Origin: Tagaea sp965279565
GTDB taxonomy: Bacteria; Pseudomonadota; Alphaproteobacteria; CACIAM-22H2
Direction of reading: 5' to 3'
NCBI GenBank assembly: GCA_965279565.1
Contig: OZ257249.1
Coordinates: forward strand, 3,720,001 to 3,784,000
DNA: 64,000 nt
The number at the start of each line of letters is the position of its first letter. Position 1 is the stretch's first letter. The translations under genes and the position numbers were made by a program. The notes beneath the pieces are model-generated. The model saw only the letters and a list, made by a program, of their open reading frames with translations, was not told where the DNA came from and did not search any database. This document shows positions 33,296 to 41,801 of this stretch, piece after piece.

Positions 33296-34252
33296 ATGGA
33301 CACGATTGCCGCACATACCTGGGTGCGACCGAAGCGGGAGCTTGGCTGGATCGCCCGGCTTTTCGACTGGAAGCCGTTCCTGATCGTCATCTGCCTGCTG
33401 CCGGCAGTCGGTCTGCTGATGGTCTTCCTCACATATCCGCTCGGCCTCGGCATTTTCCTCGCATTCACCGACACGACGATCGGGCGCCGCGGCGTATGGG
33501 TCGGTCTCGAGAATTTCCAGTACCTGCTCGAGGACAAGCTATGGTGGAACGCGGTGTTCTACAGCGTGTTCTATACGGGCATCGCCACGGTGGCCAAGTT
33601 CGGGCTCGGCCTCTGGCTCGCGCTGCTGCTGAACAACCACCTGCCCTTCAAGAGCATTCTTCGTGCGATCATCCTGCTGCCCTGGATCGTGCCGACAGTG
33701 CTGTCGGCCATTGCCTTCTGGTGGATCTACGACCCGCAGTTCAGCATCATCTCGTACCTCCTCACCGACGTGCTCGGCTGGCGAACGACGAATATCGACT
33801 TCATCAACACGCCGTGGTCGGCGCGATGGTCCCTGATCGCAGCCAATGTCTGGCGCGGCATCCCGTTCGTCGCGATTTCGCTACTTGCCGGCCTGCAGAC
33901 GATCTCTCCGTCGCTCTACGAAGCCGGGATGCTCGACGGCACGACGCCGTGGCAGCGCTTCTGCTACATCACGTTCCCGATGCTGCTGCCGATCCTGGCG
34001 ATCGTCATGACGTTCAGCATCATCTTCACATTCACCGACTTCCAGCTAGTCTACGCGATCACGCGCGGCGGCCCGATCAACTCGACGCACCTGCTGGCCA
34101 CGCTGGCGTTCCAGCGCGGAATTCCGGGCGGACAGCTGGGTGAAGGTGCCGCAATCGCCGTGTCGATGATCCCGTTCCTCGTCTTCGCCACGCTGTTCAG
34201 CTATTTCGCACTTGCCCGCCGCAAGTGGCAGCAGGGAGAAGGCGATGACTGA
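33296..34252 (+). CDS. ABC transporter permease, MalF type
   Basis: 318 aa, ATG at 33296. A 25-residue cytoplasmic leader is followed by six membrane spans (FLIVICLLPAVGLLMVFLTY first). EAA loop: YEAGMLDGTTPWQRF with ITFPMLLP. AITRGGPINSTHLLATLAF is typical of this permease side. Its end overlaps the next permease by 8 bases. It is the channel half of the importer behind the LacI-type operator. Confidence 0.92.
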   Translation: MDTIAAHTWVRPKRELGWIARLFDWKPFLIVICLLPAVGLLMVFLTYPLGLGIFLAFTDTTIGRRGVWVGLENFQYLLEDKLWWNAVFYSVFYTGIATVAKFGLGLWLALLLNNHLPFKSILRAIILLPWIVPTVLSAIAFWWIYDPQFSIISYLLTDVLGWRTTNIDFINTPWSARWSLIAANVWRGIPFVAISLLAGLQTISPSLYEAGMLDGTTPWQRFCYITFPMLLPILAIVMTFSIIFTFTDFQLVYAITRGGPINSTHLLATLAFQRGIPGGQLGEGAAIAVSMIPFLVFATLFSYFALARRKWQQGEGDD

Positions 34253-35174
34253 CATGCGCTTGGCCACCGTACCCGGCGGCGACGAGGAACTTCCCAAGAC
34301 GCCCGAGAAGGCGACGGCAGCCGCCGAGATGATGGCGTGGGACAGCAAGTCGCGCCGGATGGTGACGCTCTACTTGCCGCTCGCGTGCTTCGTCCTGATC
34401 CTGCTGTTCCCGTTCTATTGGATGGCGATCACCGCATTCAAGCCGAACGCCGAGCTCTACGATTACAAGACCTACAACCCGTTCTGGATCGGGTCGCCCA
34501 CGCTCGACCACATCAAGCATCTGCTGTTCGGGACCGCCTATCCGAAATGGCTGATGACGACGATGACGGTTTCGGTGTGCTCGACGTTCCTGTCGCTGTT
34601 TTCCAGCACGCTGGCCGCCTACGCGATCCAGCGCCTGCGTTTCACCGGCAGCCAGTATGTGGGTCTCGCGATCTATCTCGCCTACCTCGTTCCACCGTCG
34701 ATCCTGTTCATCCCGCTGGCGACAATGGTCTACTGGCTGGGGCTGTTCGACAGTCCGCTGGCGCTGATCCTCGTCTATCCGACTTTCCTGATCCCGTTCT
34801 GCACATGGCTGCTGATCGGCTACTTCAAATCGATCCCGTACGAGCTGGAGGAGTGCGCGCTGATCGACGGCGCCACGCGCCTGCAGATCCTGCGCGAAAT
34901 CACGCTGCCGCTGGCGGTTCCGGGCCTCATCAGTGCCGGCATCTTCAGCTTCACGCTGTCGTGGAACGAGTTCATCTACGCGCTCGCCTTCATCCAGTCG
35001 AGCGAGAACAAGACGGTCCCGGTCGCGATCCTGACCGAGCTCGTCACGGGCGACGTCTACCAGTGGGGCGCCCTCATGGCGGGCTCGCTGCTCGGCTCGC
35101 TGCCCGTGGCGCTGTTCTACTCGCTGTTCGTCGACTACTACGTGTCGTCGCTGACGGGTGCGGTGAAGGAGTGA
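34245..35174 (+). CDS. ABC transporter permease, MalG type
   Basis: 309 aa, ATG at 34245 (MTDMRLATVP) with AGGGAGAAGG upstream. It has a longer than usual cytoplasmic N-terminus of about 45 residues, then six membrane spans. EAA loop: EECALIDGATRLQILR with ITLPLAVPG. SWNEFIYALAFIQS is the MalG signature. It completes the importer operon and converges on the dehydratase gene 13 bp downstream. Confidence 0.92.
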   Translation: MTDMRLATVPGGDEELPKTPEKATAAAEMMAWDSKSRRMVTLYLPLACFVLILLFPFYWMAITAFKPNAELYDYKTYNPFWIGSPTLDHIKHLLFGTAYPKWLMTTMTVSVCSTFLSLFSSTLAAYAIQRLRFTGSQYVGLAIYLAYLVPPSILFIPLATMVYWLGLFDSPLALILVYPTFLIPFCTWLLIGYFKSIPYELEECALIDGATRLQILREITLPLAVPGLISAGIFSFTLSWNEFIYALAFIQSSENKTVPVAILTELVTGDVYQWGALMAGSLLGSLPVALFYSLFVDYYVSSLTGAVKE

Positions 35175-35187
35175 TCCTTCCCGCCCG

Positions 35188-36936
35188 TCAGTGGCTCTCG
35201 CGGGCCACGCGGGCACCCGACTGGCCGACCAGGAAATCCAGGTCGGCGCCCTTGTCGGCCTGCAGCACGTGGTCGACATAGAGCCGGTAGTAGCCGCGCT
35301 CCGACGGCCGCTCCGGCGCCTTCCACTCCGTCTTCCGGCGCGCCAGTTCGGCGTCGCTCACGTCCAGATGCAGGCGGCGGGCCGGCACGTCGAGCTCGAT
35401 CATGTCGCCGTTCCGGACCAGCGCGATCGGACCGCCGGCCGCGGCTTCCGGGGCGGTGTGCAGGATCGTCGTGCCGTAGGCGGTTCCGGACATGCGCGCG
35501 TCCGAGATGCGGATCATGTCGCGCACACCCTTCTTGAGGATCTTCGTCGGCAACGCGAAGTTCCCGACCTCGGGGAAGCCCGGATAGCCCTTCGGCCCGC
35601 ATCCCTTCAGGACCATGATGCAGTTCTCGTCGACGTCGAGGTTCGGATCGTCGATGCGTGCGTCGTAATCCTCGATCGACTCGAAGACCACGGCGCGGCC
35701 GCGATGCTTCATCAGGTTCGGGCTCGCGGCCGACGGCTTCAGGACCGCGCCGTTCGGCGCCAGGTTCCCGCGCAGCACGGCGATGCCACCCTGCGGCTTG
35801 AACGGCTCGGCGAACGGGAAGATCACGTCCCGGCTGTGGTTCTTCGCATCCTTGTTGTTCTCGCCGATCGACTTGCCGGTCACGGTAAGTGCATCGAGAT
35901 GCAGCTTGTGCCTGATCTCGGAGATCACCGCCGGGATTCCGCCCGCGTAATAGAATTCCTCCATCAGGTACTTGCCCGACGGCATCAGGTTGACGAGGCA
36001 GGGCATGTCGCGCCCGAGGCGATCCCAGTCGTCGAGCGTCAGGTCGACGCCGACGCGGCCAGCCATAGCGAGGAGGTGGACGACCGCGTTGGTCGATCCG
36101 CCGATGGCGCCGTTGACCATGATCGCGTTCTCGAACGCCTTCTTGGTCAGGACCTTGGAGATGCGCAGGTCTTCCTTCACCATCTCGACGATGCGCCGGC
36201 CGGCCATGTGCGCGAGCGCATAGCGGCGCGCATCGACGCCGGGGATCGCGGCGTTCGTGGGGAGCGCTATGCCCAGGGCTTCCACCATCGACGCCATCGT
36301 CGAGGCCGTCCCCATCGTCATGCAGTGGCCCGACGAGCGCGACATCGCTGCTTCAGCCTGCGCGAGATCGTCCATCGTCATCTCGCCGGTCTTCAGCCGT
36401 TCGGTGAAGATCCAGCTATGCGTGCCGGAGCCGACCAGTTCGCCGCGGAAGCGCCCGTTGAGCATCGGCCCACCCGACACGACGAGCGACGGCAGGTCGC
36501 AGCTCGCCGCCCCCATGACGAGAGCAGGCGTGGTCTTGTCGCAGCCGGTCAGCAGCACGACGCCGTCCATCGGCTGGCCTCGGATTGACTCCTCGACATC
36601 CATCGAGGCGAGATTCCGATAGAGCATCGCCGTCGGGCGCAGCAGGACCTCGGACAGGCTCGTGACGGGGAATTCGAGCGGGAAGCCGCCCATCTCGTAG
36701 ACGCCACGCTTCACGTACTCGGCGATCTGGCGGAAATGGCCGTTGCAGGGCGTGAACTCGGACCAGGTGTTGCAGATGCCGATGACCGGGCGACCGTCGA
36801 AGAGATGGTCCACGCGACCCTGGTTCTTCATCCAGCTCCGGCGGCCGAACCCGTCCCGATCCTGGCGCTTGAACCACGCGTTGGAGCGCAGACGGTAATT
36901 GCGCGTGTCGTGTCCCCGCTCGGATTCGTCGGCCAA
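35188..36936 (-). CDS. IlvD/Edd family sugar-acid dehydratase (arabinonate dehydratase-like)
   Basis: 582 aa from a TTG start at 36936, which has GGGAG seven bases upstream; no ATG fits. Cluster ligands are Cys64 (EFTPCNGHF), Cys132 (GCDKTTPA, Lys134) and Cys205 (SGHCMTMGTAS). The GRRSWMKNQG opening and RISDARMSGTAYGTTILH near the end place it with the pentonate dehydratases such as L-arabinonate and xylonate dehydratase. It converges with the importer at 30797-35174, which may bring in the sugar or sugar acid it acts on. The product would suit the FAH dehydratase at 19849. Confidence 0.88.
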   Translation of the reverse strand: MADESERGHDTRNYRLRSNAWFKRQDRDGFGRRSWMKNQGRVDHLFDGRPVIGICNTWSEFTPCNGHFRQIAEYVKRGVYEMGGFPLEFPVTSLSEVLLRPTAMLYRNLASMDVEESIRGQPMDGVVLLTGCDKTTPALVMGAASCDLPSLVVSGGPMLNGRFRGELVGSGTHSWIFTERLKTGEMTMDDLAQAEAAMSRSSGHCMTMGTASTMASMVEALGIALPTNAAIPGVDARRYALAHMAGRRIVEMVKEDLRISKVLTKKAFENAIMVNGAIGGSTNAVVHLLAMAGRVGVDLTLDDWDRLGRDMPCLVNLMPSGKYLMEEFYYAGGIPAVISEIRHKLHLDALTVTGKSIGENNKDAKNHSRDVIFPFAEPFKPQGGIAVLRGNLAPNGAVLKPSAASPNLMKHRGRAVVFESIEDYDARIDDPNLDVDENCIMVLKGCGPKGYPGFPEVGNFALPTKILKKGVRDMIRISDARMSGTAYGTTILHTAPEAAAGGPIALVRNGDMIELDVPARRLHLDVSDAELARRKTEWKAPERPSERGYYRLYVDHVLQADKGADLDFLVGQSGARVARESH

Positions 36937-37030
36937 TGTCGTTCTCCCTGGAATGCCGCCTGAAGGCGATCGTTCGGATTGTCCACCGATAGGACGCCAC
37001 TATATCGATACACCCGGCGGAATTCGAGCA

Positions 37031-37939
37031 TCAGGCGCGACCCGCCGGCATTTTCCGGATGCGGTCGCGCAGCAGCCGCTGGAATCCTTCGGCGGCAGGG
37101 GTGAGCGACCGGCCGGCCGCACGGATGATCGAGATGTCGCGTCCGATTTTCGGATCGAGCAGCGGGCGCGGCACGACCGCGCGCTCGCGCGCGAACGTCG
37201 CCGCGATCGCAGGCAACACGGCGATCCCCAGCCCCGCTTCCACCAGTGCGATCGCCGTCGTGACCTGGGCGACCTCGAAGGCAGGCCGCGCCGGCCGGCC
37301 GAGCGTGCCGAACCCCATCTCGACGAGCGCACGCAGACCGCTTTCGCGCGTCAGCGTGATCAGGGGTTCGCCGGCGATGTCCTGCCAGCGCAGGCTCCGG
37401 CGGCGTGCGGCAGCCGAACCGCGGCGCGCGAACAGCATCAGCGTATCGCCCGTCAGGCGCTCCCGTTCGATCCCCGGCTCGCCCTCGGCGAACGTGCCGA
37501 TCCCGAGATCGGCTTCGCCTGACCGCACCTTGTCGACGATCTGGTCGGTGCGCGCGTCGACGATCGACACGCGGATTCCGGGATGCGCGCGGACATGCGC
37601 CGCGACGGCCTGGGGCAGCAGGACGGTGGCAAGCAGCGGCGGGCACGCGACGACGACATGTCCCCGGACCCGCTCGGCGATGTCGTGGAGGCTGCGCAGG
37701 GCCGCATCGAGATCGCCGACCATCTTGGCGGCGTTCGGCAGGAACTCGCGCCCGGCCGCCGAGATCTCGACCCGGCGCGTCGTCCGGTCGAACAGCTTGA
37801 GCCCGACCTCGCGCTCGAGATCGCGGATCATCGCCGACAGAGAAGGCTGGCTCACGCGCATCTGCTCGGCCGCGCGCCGGAAGTTCGAATGCTCGGCGAC
37901 AGCCAGGAACGCGCGCAGATGCTTCAGGGTCACATTCAT
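37031..37939 (-). CDS. LysR family regulator
   Basis: 302 aa, ATG at 37939. The winged helix is at the N-terminus (LKHLRAFLAVAEHSNFRRAA, then RVSQPSLSAMIRDLEREVG). The C-terminal part is a periplasmic-binding-type effector domain (PLLATVLLPQAV, LGIGTFAEGEPG, VEAGLGIAVLPA). It is divergent from the hydroxylase/dioxygenase operon that starts at 38025, with 85 bp between, the usual layout for a LysR activator and its target. The dehydratase gene downstream on its own strand may also be affected. Confidence 0.93.
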   Translation of the reverse strand: MNVTLKHLRAFLAVAEHSNFRRAAEQMRVSQPSLSAMIRDLEREVGLKLFDRTTRRVEISAAGREFLPNAAKMVGDLDAALRSLHDIAERVRGHVVVACPPLLATVLLPQAVAAHVRAHPGIRVSIVDARTDQIVDKVRSGEADLGIGTFAEGEPGIERERLTGDTLMLFARRGSAAARRRSLRWQDIAGEPLITLTRESGLRALVEMGFGTLGRPARPAFEVAQVTTAIALVEAGLGIAVLPAIAATFARERAVVPRPLLDPKIGRDISIIRAAGRSLTPAAEGFQRLLRDRIRKMPAGRA

Positions 37940-38024
37940 CAGGAATAACTATCAATCAATCCGAAAATTCCGTCTAGTCCAGATCCGTCGGAGACACGCA
38001 GTATAGTGTTCTCAGGAGGTACGC

Positions 38025-40175
38025 GTGCTCGTCCGCCTTTCGCCCCAGATGGCATCTTCGACGCACGGAATCGGCGCATCGCGCCGGCGCGTGGAGGACG
38101 ACCGCCTGCTGCGCGGCGAGGGTCGGTACGTCTCCGACCTGCACCCCGAAGGCTGCCTGCATCTCGAATTCATCCGCGCGGCCGCGGCCCCTGCCCGCAT
38201 CGCCGATCTGGATGCCGCTCCGGCACGAGCCATGCCCGGCGTGCATCTCGTGCTGACAGGCGCAGACACACGCGGACTCGGGCGCGCGGCCGTCAATCCG
38301 CTTGTCCCGGACCTGAAGCTTTCGGATTGGCCAATTCTGGCCGACGGTCGGATTGGTGCCGTCGGCCAGCCGATCATCGCCGTGGTTGCGGACGACAGCC
38401 AGACGGCCCGGGATGCGGCGGAAGCCGTTCGGGTCGAATTGGAGATGCGGGAGCCTGCGGCCACGTTGCCGGCATTCGCGCAGAACTGGCGCGCCGGGGA
38501 CGCCGATGGCGCCTTTGCGCGCGCCCACTGCTTTGTCGATGTCGAAGTCCGGCATGCTCGCCTTGCACCGATGGCGCTCGAACCGCGAGCCACACTGGCC
38601 ACCTACGACGCCGAAGCCGACCTGCTCACAATCTGGCTTTCCACGCAGACCCCCCATCGCGCGCGCGCCGACCTGGCGGCGATTCTCGGCCGAAGCGAGG
38701 CAGGCATCCGCGTCGTGGCGCCGGACGTCGGCGGTGCCTTCGGCGGCAAGGCTTCGCTCTATCCTGAAGATGCCGCCGTCGCCTTGGCGGCACTCCGTCT
38801 TTGCCGGCCCGTCACTTGGACGGCGACACGTTCGGACGAGTTTCTCGCAGCCACGCAGGGCCGCGGCTCGACGCTTCGCGGCGAGTTGGCCGTCGCCGCC
38901 GACGGGCGGATGCTTGCATTGCGCGCGCACATCAGGTCTCCGCTCGGTCACTGGATGCCCTATTCGGCCGTCGTGCCGGCGCGCAACGCCGCGCGCATCC
39001 TGCCCGGCCCCTATCGCGTGGAGGCGGTCGACCTATCGGCGGAAGGATGCAGCGATCCGCATGCGCCGGTCGGCATCTATCGCGGTGCGGGTCGGCCGGA
39101 AGCCGCGATGCTTCTCGAACGCCTCGTCGACATCGCCGCGCGCCGCCTCGACATGGATCCGGCCGCATTCCGCCGCCTCAACCTGCTCGCCGACACGGCA
39201 TTTCCCGCGAAACTGCCGGCCGGCGGCACGCTCGATTCCGGCCAGTATGCCGGCCTGCTCGACGACGCCCTCGCACTTGCCGGCTATGCCGAAGCCCGCG
39301 CGCGGATCGCGGCGCGCCGTGCCGCCGGCGAGGTGTGCGGCATCGGCATCGCGTTCTATGTCGAGCCATGCGGCCAGGGGCACGAGAGCGCTACGCTGCG
39401 ACACGAGGGCGGTGGGCGGTTTACCCTGTCCACCGGATCGACGGCGCAGGGACAGGGCCGCGAAACGGCCTTCGCGCAGATCGCAGCGGATGCCTTGCAC
39501 ATGCCGCCCGACGCGATCCGCGTCCGGCACGGCGATACGTCGCAATGCCCGGTCGGGATCGGCGCGCTCGCCAGCCGGTCGACCGCGATCGGCGGAAGCG
39601 CCATCCTGCTGGCCGTCGGGAAACTTACCGAAGCGCTGGGTGGCCTGCCGGTCGACGGCTGGGCGAACGCGCCCGCCTGCGAGGTCTCGGTCGTCTACGA
39701 GGCGCCGGACGAGGCATGGAGCAGCGGCTGTTGCATTGTGCAGGTCGGTATCGATCGGGAAACGGGCGTCCCGACGGTGGAGAACATCGTCTGGGTCGAC
39801 GATGCCGGCACGGTCGTCAATCCGATGCTCGTCGAAGGTCAACTGCGCGGCGGGCTCGCCCAGGGGCTCGGCGAGGCGCTGATGGAACGGATCGTCTATG
39901 ACGACCGACGGCAACTGCTGACGGGATCGCTGATGGACTATGCCGTCCCGCGCGCGGACGACATTCCGCCGGTGACGCTCGCCAGCCGTGCCACGCCGTC
40001 GCCCGCCAATCTGCTTGGCGCGAAGGGCGTGGGTGAGGCAGGCTGCATCGGCATTCCGGCTGCGATCGTCAACGCGGCGGTCGATGCGCTGGCGCCCTTC
40101 GGCGTGCGGCATCTCGACATGCCGCTCACACCCGAGAAGCTTTGGCGGAACATGAACTCCGGAGACAGACGATGA
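38025..40175 (+). CDS. Molybdenum hydroxylase large subunit (xanthine dehydrogenase/CoxL family)
   Basis: 716 aa from the GTG at 38025, which has AGGAGG five bases upstream; an internal ATG at 38049 is less likely. Family landmarks are GIGASRRRVEDDRLLRGEGRY, VAPDVGGAFGGK (cofactor-binding GGAFGGK), IYRGAGRPEA and the catalytic Glu671 in GVGEAGCIG. It should bind a molybdopterin cofactor and hydroxylate an aldehyde or N-heterocycle. It is somewhat short for the family. No gene for the FAD or [2Fe-2S] partner subunits is in the operon, so electron transfer partners are missing locally. Its stop overlaps the next start. Confidence 0.88.
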   Translation: MLVRLSPQMASSTHGIGASRRRVEDDRLLRGEGRYVSDLHPEGCLHLEFIRAAAAPARIADLDAAPARAMPGVHLVLTGADTRGLGRAAVNPLVPDLKLSDWPILADGRIGAVGQPIIAVVADDSQTARDAAEAVRVELEMREPAATLPAFAQNWRAGDADGAFARAHCFVDVEVRHARLAPMALEPRATLATYDAEADLLTIWLSTQTPHRARADLAAILGRSEAGIRVVAPDVGGAFGGKASLYPEDAAVALAALRLCRPVTWTATRSDEFLAATQGRGSTLRGELAVAADGRMLALRAHIRSPLGHWMPYSAVVPARNAARILPGPYRVEAVDLSAEGCSDPHAPVGIYRGAGRPEAAMLLERLVDIAARRLDMDPAAFRRLNLLADTAFPAKLPAGGTLDSGQYAGLLDDALALAGYAEARARIAARRAAGEVCGIGIAFYVEPCGQGHESATLRHEGGGRFTLSTGSTAQGQGRETAFAQIAADALHMPPDAIRVRHGDTSQCPVGIGALASRSTAIGGSAILLAVGKLTEALGGLPVDGWANAPACEVSVVYEAPDEAWSSGCCIVQVGIDRETGVPTVENIVWVDDAGTVVNPMLVEGQLRGGLAQGLGEALMERIVYDDRRQLLTGSLMDYAVPRADDIPPVTLASRATPSPANLLGAKGVGEAGCIGIPAAIVNAAVDALAPFGVRHLDMPLTPEKLWRNMNSGDRR

Positions 40176-41131
40176 TCTACAGCCGCACCGATGCGAAGCG
40201 CTATGCGCGCGCCAATCTGAAGGGCATCTGGGCGGCGGCCCTGACGCCATTCGAGACCGGTGGCGGCGCCATCGACGAGGCGGGCTTCCGGCGCAATATC
40301 GACCATTGGGTCGGCGAGCTCGGCATCGACGGCCTGTTCATCGCCGGCAAGCAGGGCGAGTTCTTCTCGATGTCGCTCGCCGAGCGCAAGCGGACCTTCG
40401 AGATCGCCGTCGATGCGGTCGGCAACCGGGCGGGCACGATCATGTCGTGCTCGGACCAGAACATGGACACCGTGCTCGAACTTGCGCGTCACGCGCAGAA
40501 GGTCGGCGCGCAGTACATCGTCGTGCATGCGCCGGTCCTGCATTTCCTGAAGGAACGCGACGAAACCCTCTTCGCCTACTACAGCCATGTCGCAAGCCAG
40601 GTCGATATCGGCATTGCGCTCTGGAGCCATCCCGATTCCGGCTACCTGATGAGCCCGCAGCTCTGCGCGCGGCTCGCCGAGATCCCGAACGTCGTCGCGA
40701 TCAAGTATTCGGTGCCGCGGCCGATGTACAGCGAACTCACCCGCCTCGCCGGCGAACGGCTGATCGTGTCGACCGCCTCCGAAGAAGAGTGGTTCGACAA
40801 TCTCGTCGAGCTCAAATGGCAGGTCTATCTCTGCTCGAACCCGCCCTTCCTGTTCCAGACGAAGAAGGATCGGCGCATGCGCGACTATACCGATCTTGCC
40901 TTCGCCGGGCGCATCGACGAGGCGCGCGCGATCCGCGACAGCCTCGAACCGATCCGCGAGGCGTTCCGCAGCACGCGCCCCGCCGAAAAGCCGCACGCGC
41001 ATGCCAAACACTGGCAGGACCTGCTGGGCCAGACGGGCGGTGCGGTCCGGCGTCCGATGCTGGAACTGACATCCGCCGAGAAGGACGCCGTCGCGCGCGC
41101 CCTTGACGGATGCGGACTCGTGCGCGGCTGA
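40172..41131 (+). CDS. DapA-family aldolase/lyase with altered active site
   Basis: 319 aa, ATG at 40172 overlapping the previous stop (ATGA). It has the dihydrodipicolinate synthase/N-acetylneuraminate lyase barrel: GIWAAALTPF near the start and the Schiff-base Lys178 in VVAIKYSVP. Two family hallmarks differ. The usual GTTGE loop is GKQGE (59-63), and the usual YN-x-P segment with the catalytic Tyr is WSHPDSG (151-157), so the Tyr is absent. It therefore probably does not make dihydrodipicolinate. An aldolase, hydratase-aldolase or decarboxylating role in this operon's pathway is more likely; the reaction is unknown. Confidence 0.82.
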   Translation: MIYSRTDAKRYARANLKGIWAAALTPFETGGGAIDEAGFRRNIDHWVGELGIDGLFIAGKQGEFFSMSLAERKRTFEIAVDAVGNRAGTIMSCSDQNMDTVLELARHAQKVGAQYIVVHAPVLHFLKERDETLFAYYSHVASQVDIGIALWSHPDSGYLMSPQLCARLAEIPNVVAIKYSVPRPMYSELTRLAGERLIVSTASEEEWFDNLVELKWQVYLCSNPPFLFQTKKDRRMRDYTDLAFAGRIDEARAIRDSLEPIREAFRSTRPAEKPHAHAKHWQDLLGQTGGAVRRPMLELTSAEKDAVARALDGCGLVRG

Positions 41132-41146
41132 AGGGAGAAAATCGAA

Positions 41147-41704
41147 ATGTCGATCTCCGAGCTACCCTTCACGAAGCCGTTCAACTTCGCGAAGTGGATC
41201 GACGACAACCGCCATCTGCTGAAGCCGCCCGTCGGCAACAAGCAACTCTTCGTCGATACCGACATGATCGCCATGGTCGTCGGCGGGCCCAACGCACGCG
41301 TCGATTTCCACGACGATCCGGCGGAGGAATTCTTCTACCAGATCCAGGGCGACATGCTGCTCAAGGTCGCCGATCGCGGGAAGATCTACGACCTGCCGAT
41401 CCGCGAGGGCGAGGTCTTCATGCTGCCTGCCCATGTCCGCCATTCGCCGCAGCGCCCCGTCGTGGGCTCGGTCGGGCTCGTCGTCGAAGGACGCAGGCGG
41501 CCGGGCGACCGCGACGGCTTCGAGTGGTTCTGCTTCGGCTGCGGCGCGCTGATCCACCGCGTCGAAATCGATCTCAAGGACATCGTCAAGGACCTGCCGC
41601 CGCTGTTCGACGCGTTCTACGCCGACGAAGAGGCGCGCCGATGCCGGGCATGCGGCGCGGTACATCCCGGCAAGACGCCGCCTGCCGGCTGGGTAAAAGC
41701 ATGA
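41147..41704 (+). CDS. nbaC: 3-hydroxyanthranilate 3,4-dioxygenase
   Basis: 185 aa, ATG at 41147 after GAAGGGAG. Cupin dioxygenase with every key residue of the Cupriavidus enzyme in place, shifted by four: Fe(II) ligands His55, Glu61 and His99; substrate residues Arg51, Arg103 and Glu114; rubredoxin-like metal site Cys129, Cys132, Cys166 and Cys169. It opens the ring of 3-hydroxyanthranilate to 2-amino-3-carboxymuconate semialdehyde. The kynurenine genes and the following decarboxylase are not nearby. It is encoded with a molybdenum hydroxylase and a DapA-like enzyme, so the natural substrate may be a related aminophenol carboxylate. Confidence 0.9.
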   Translation: MSISELPFTKPFNFAKWIDDNRHLLKPPVGNKQLFVDTDMIAMVVGGPNARVDFHDDPAEEFFYQIQGDMLLKVADRGKIYDLPIREGEVFMLPAHVRHSPQRPVVGSVGLVVEGRRRPGDRDGFEWFCFGCGALIHRVEIDLKDIVKDLPPLFDAFYADEEARRCRACGAVHPGKTPPAGWVKA

Positions 41705-41801
41705 ACCGGAACGGCGGGTACCGGCCGTGGAATTGCATGGCGGACGCAGCCCGAATACAGTCTTTAGAATACGGCCCCCACGCACCGGAGACGGCGACGA
41801 C

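Noticed and set aside
37940..38024. LysR binding motif and promoter for the hydroxylase operon
   Set aside because: The 85-bp divergent gap must contain them, but I could not find a convincing T-N11-A repeat or a -35/-10 pair with proper spacing; only the AGGAGG site at 38014-38019 is clear.
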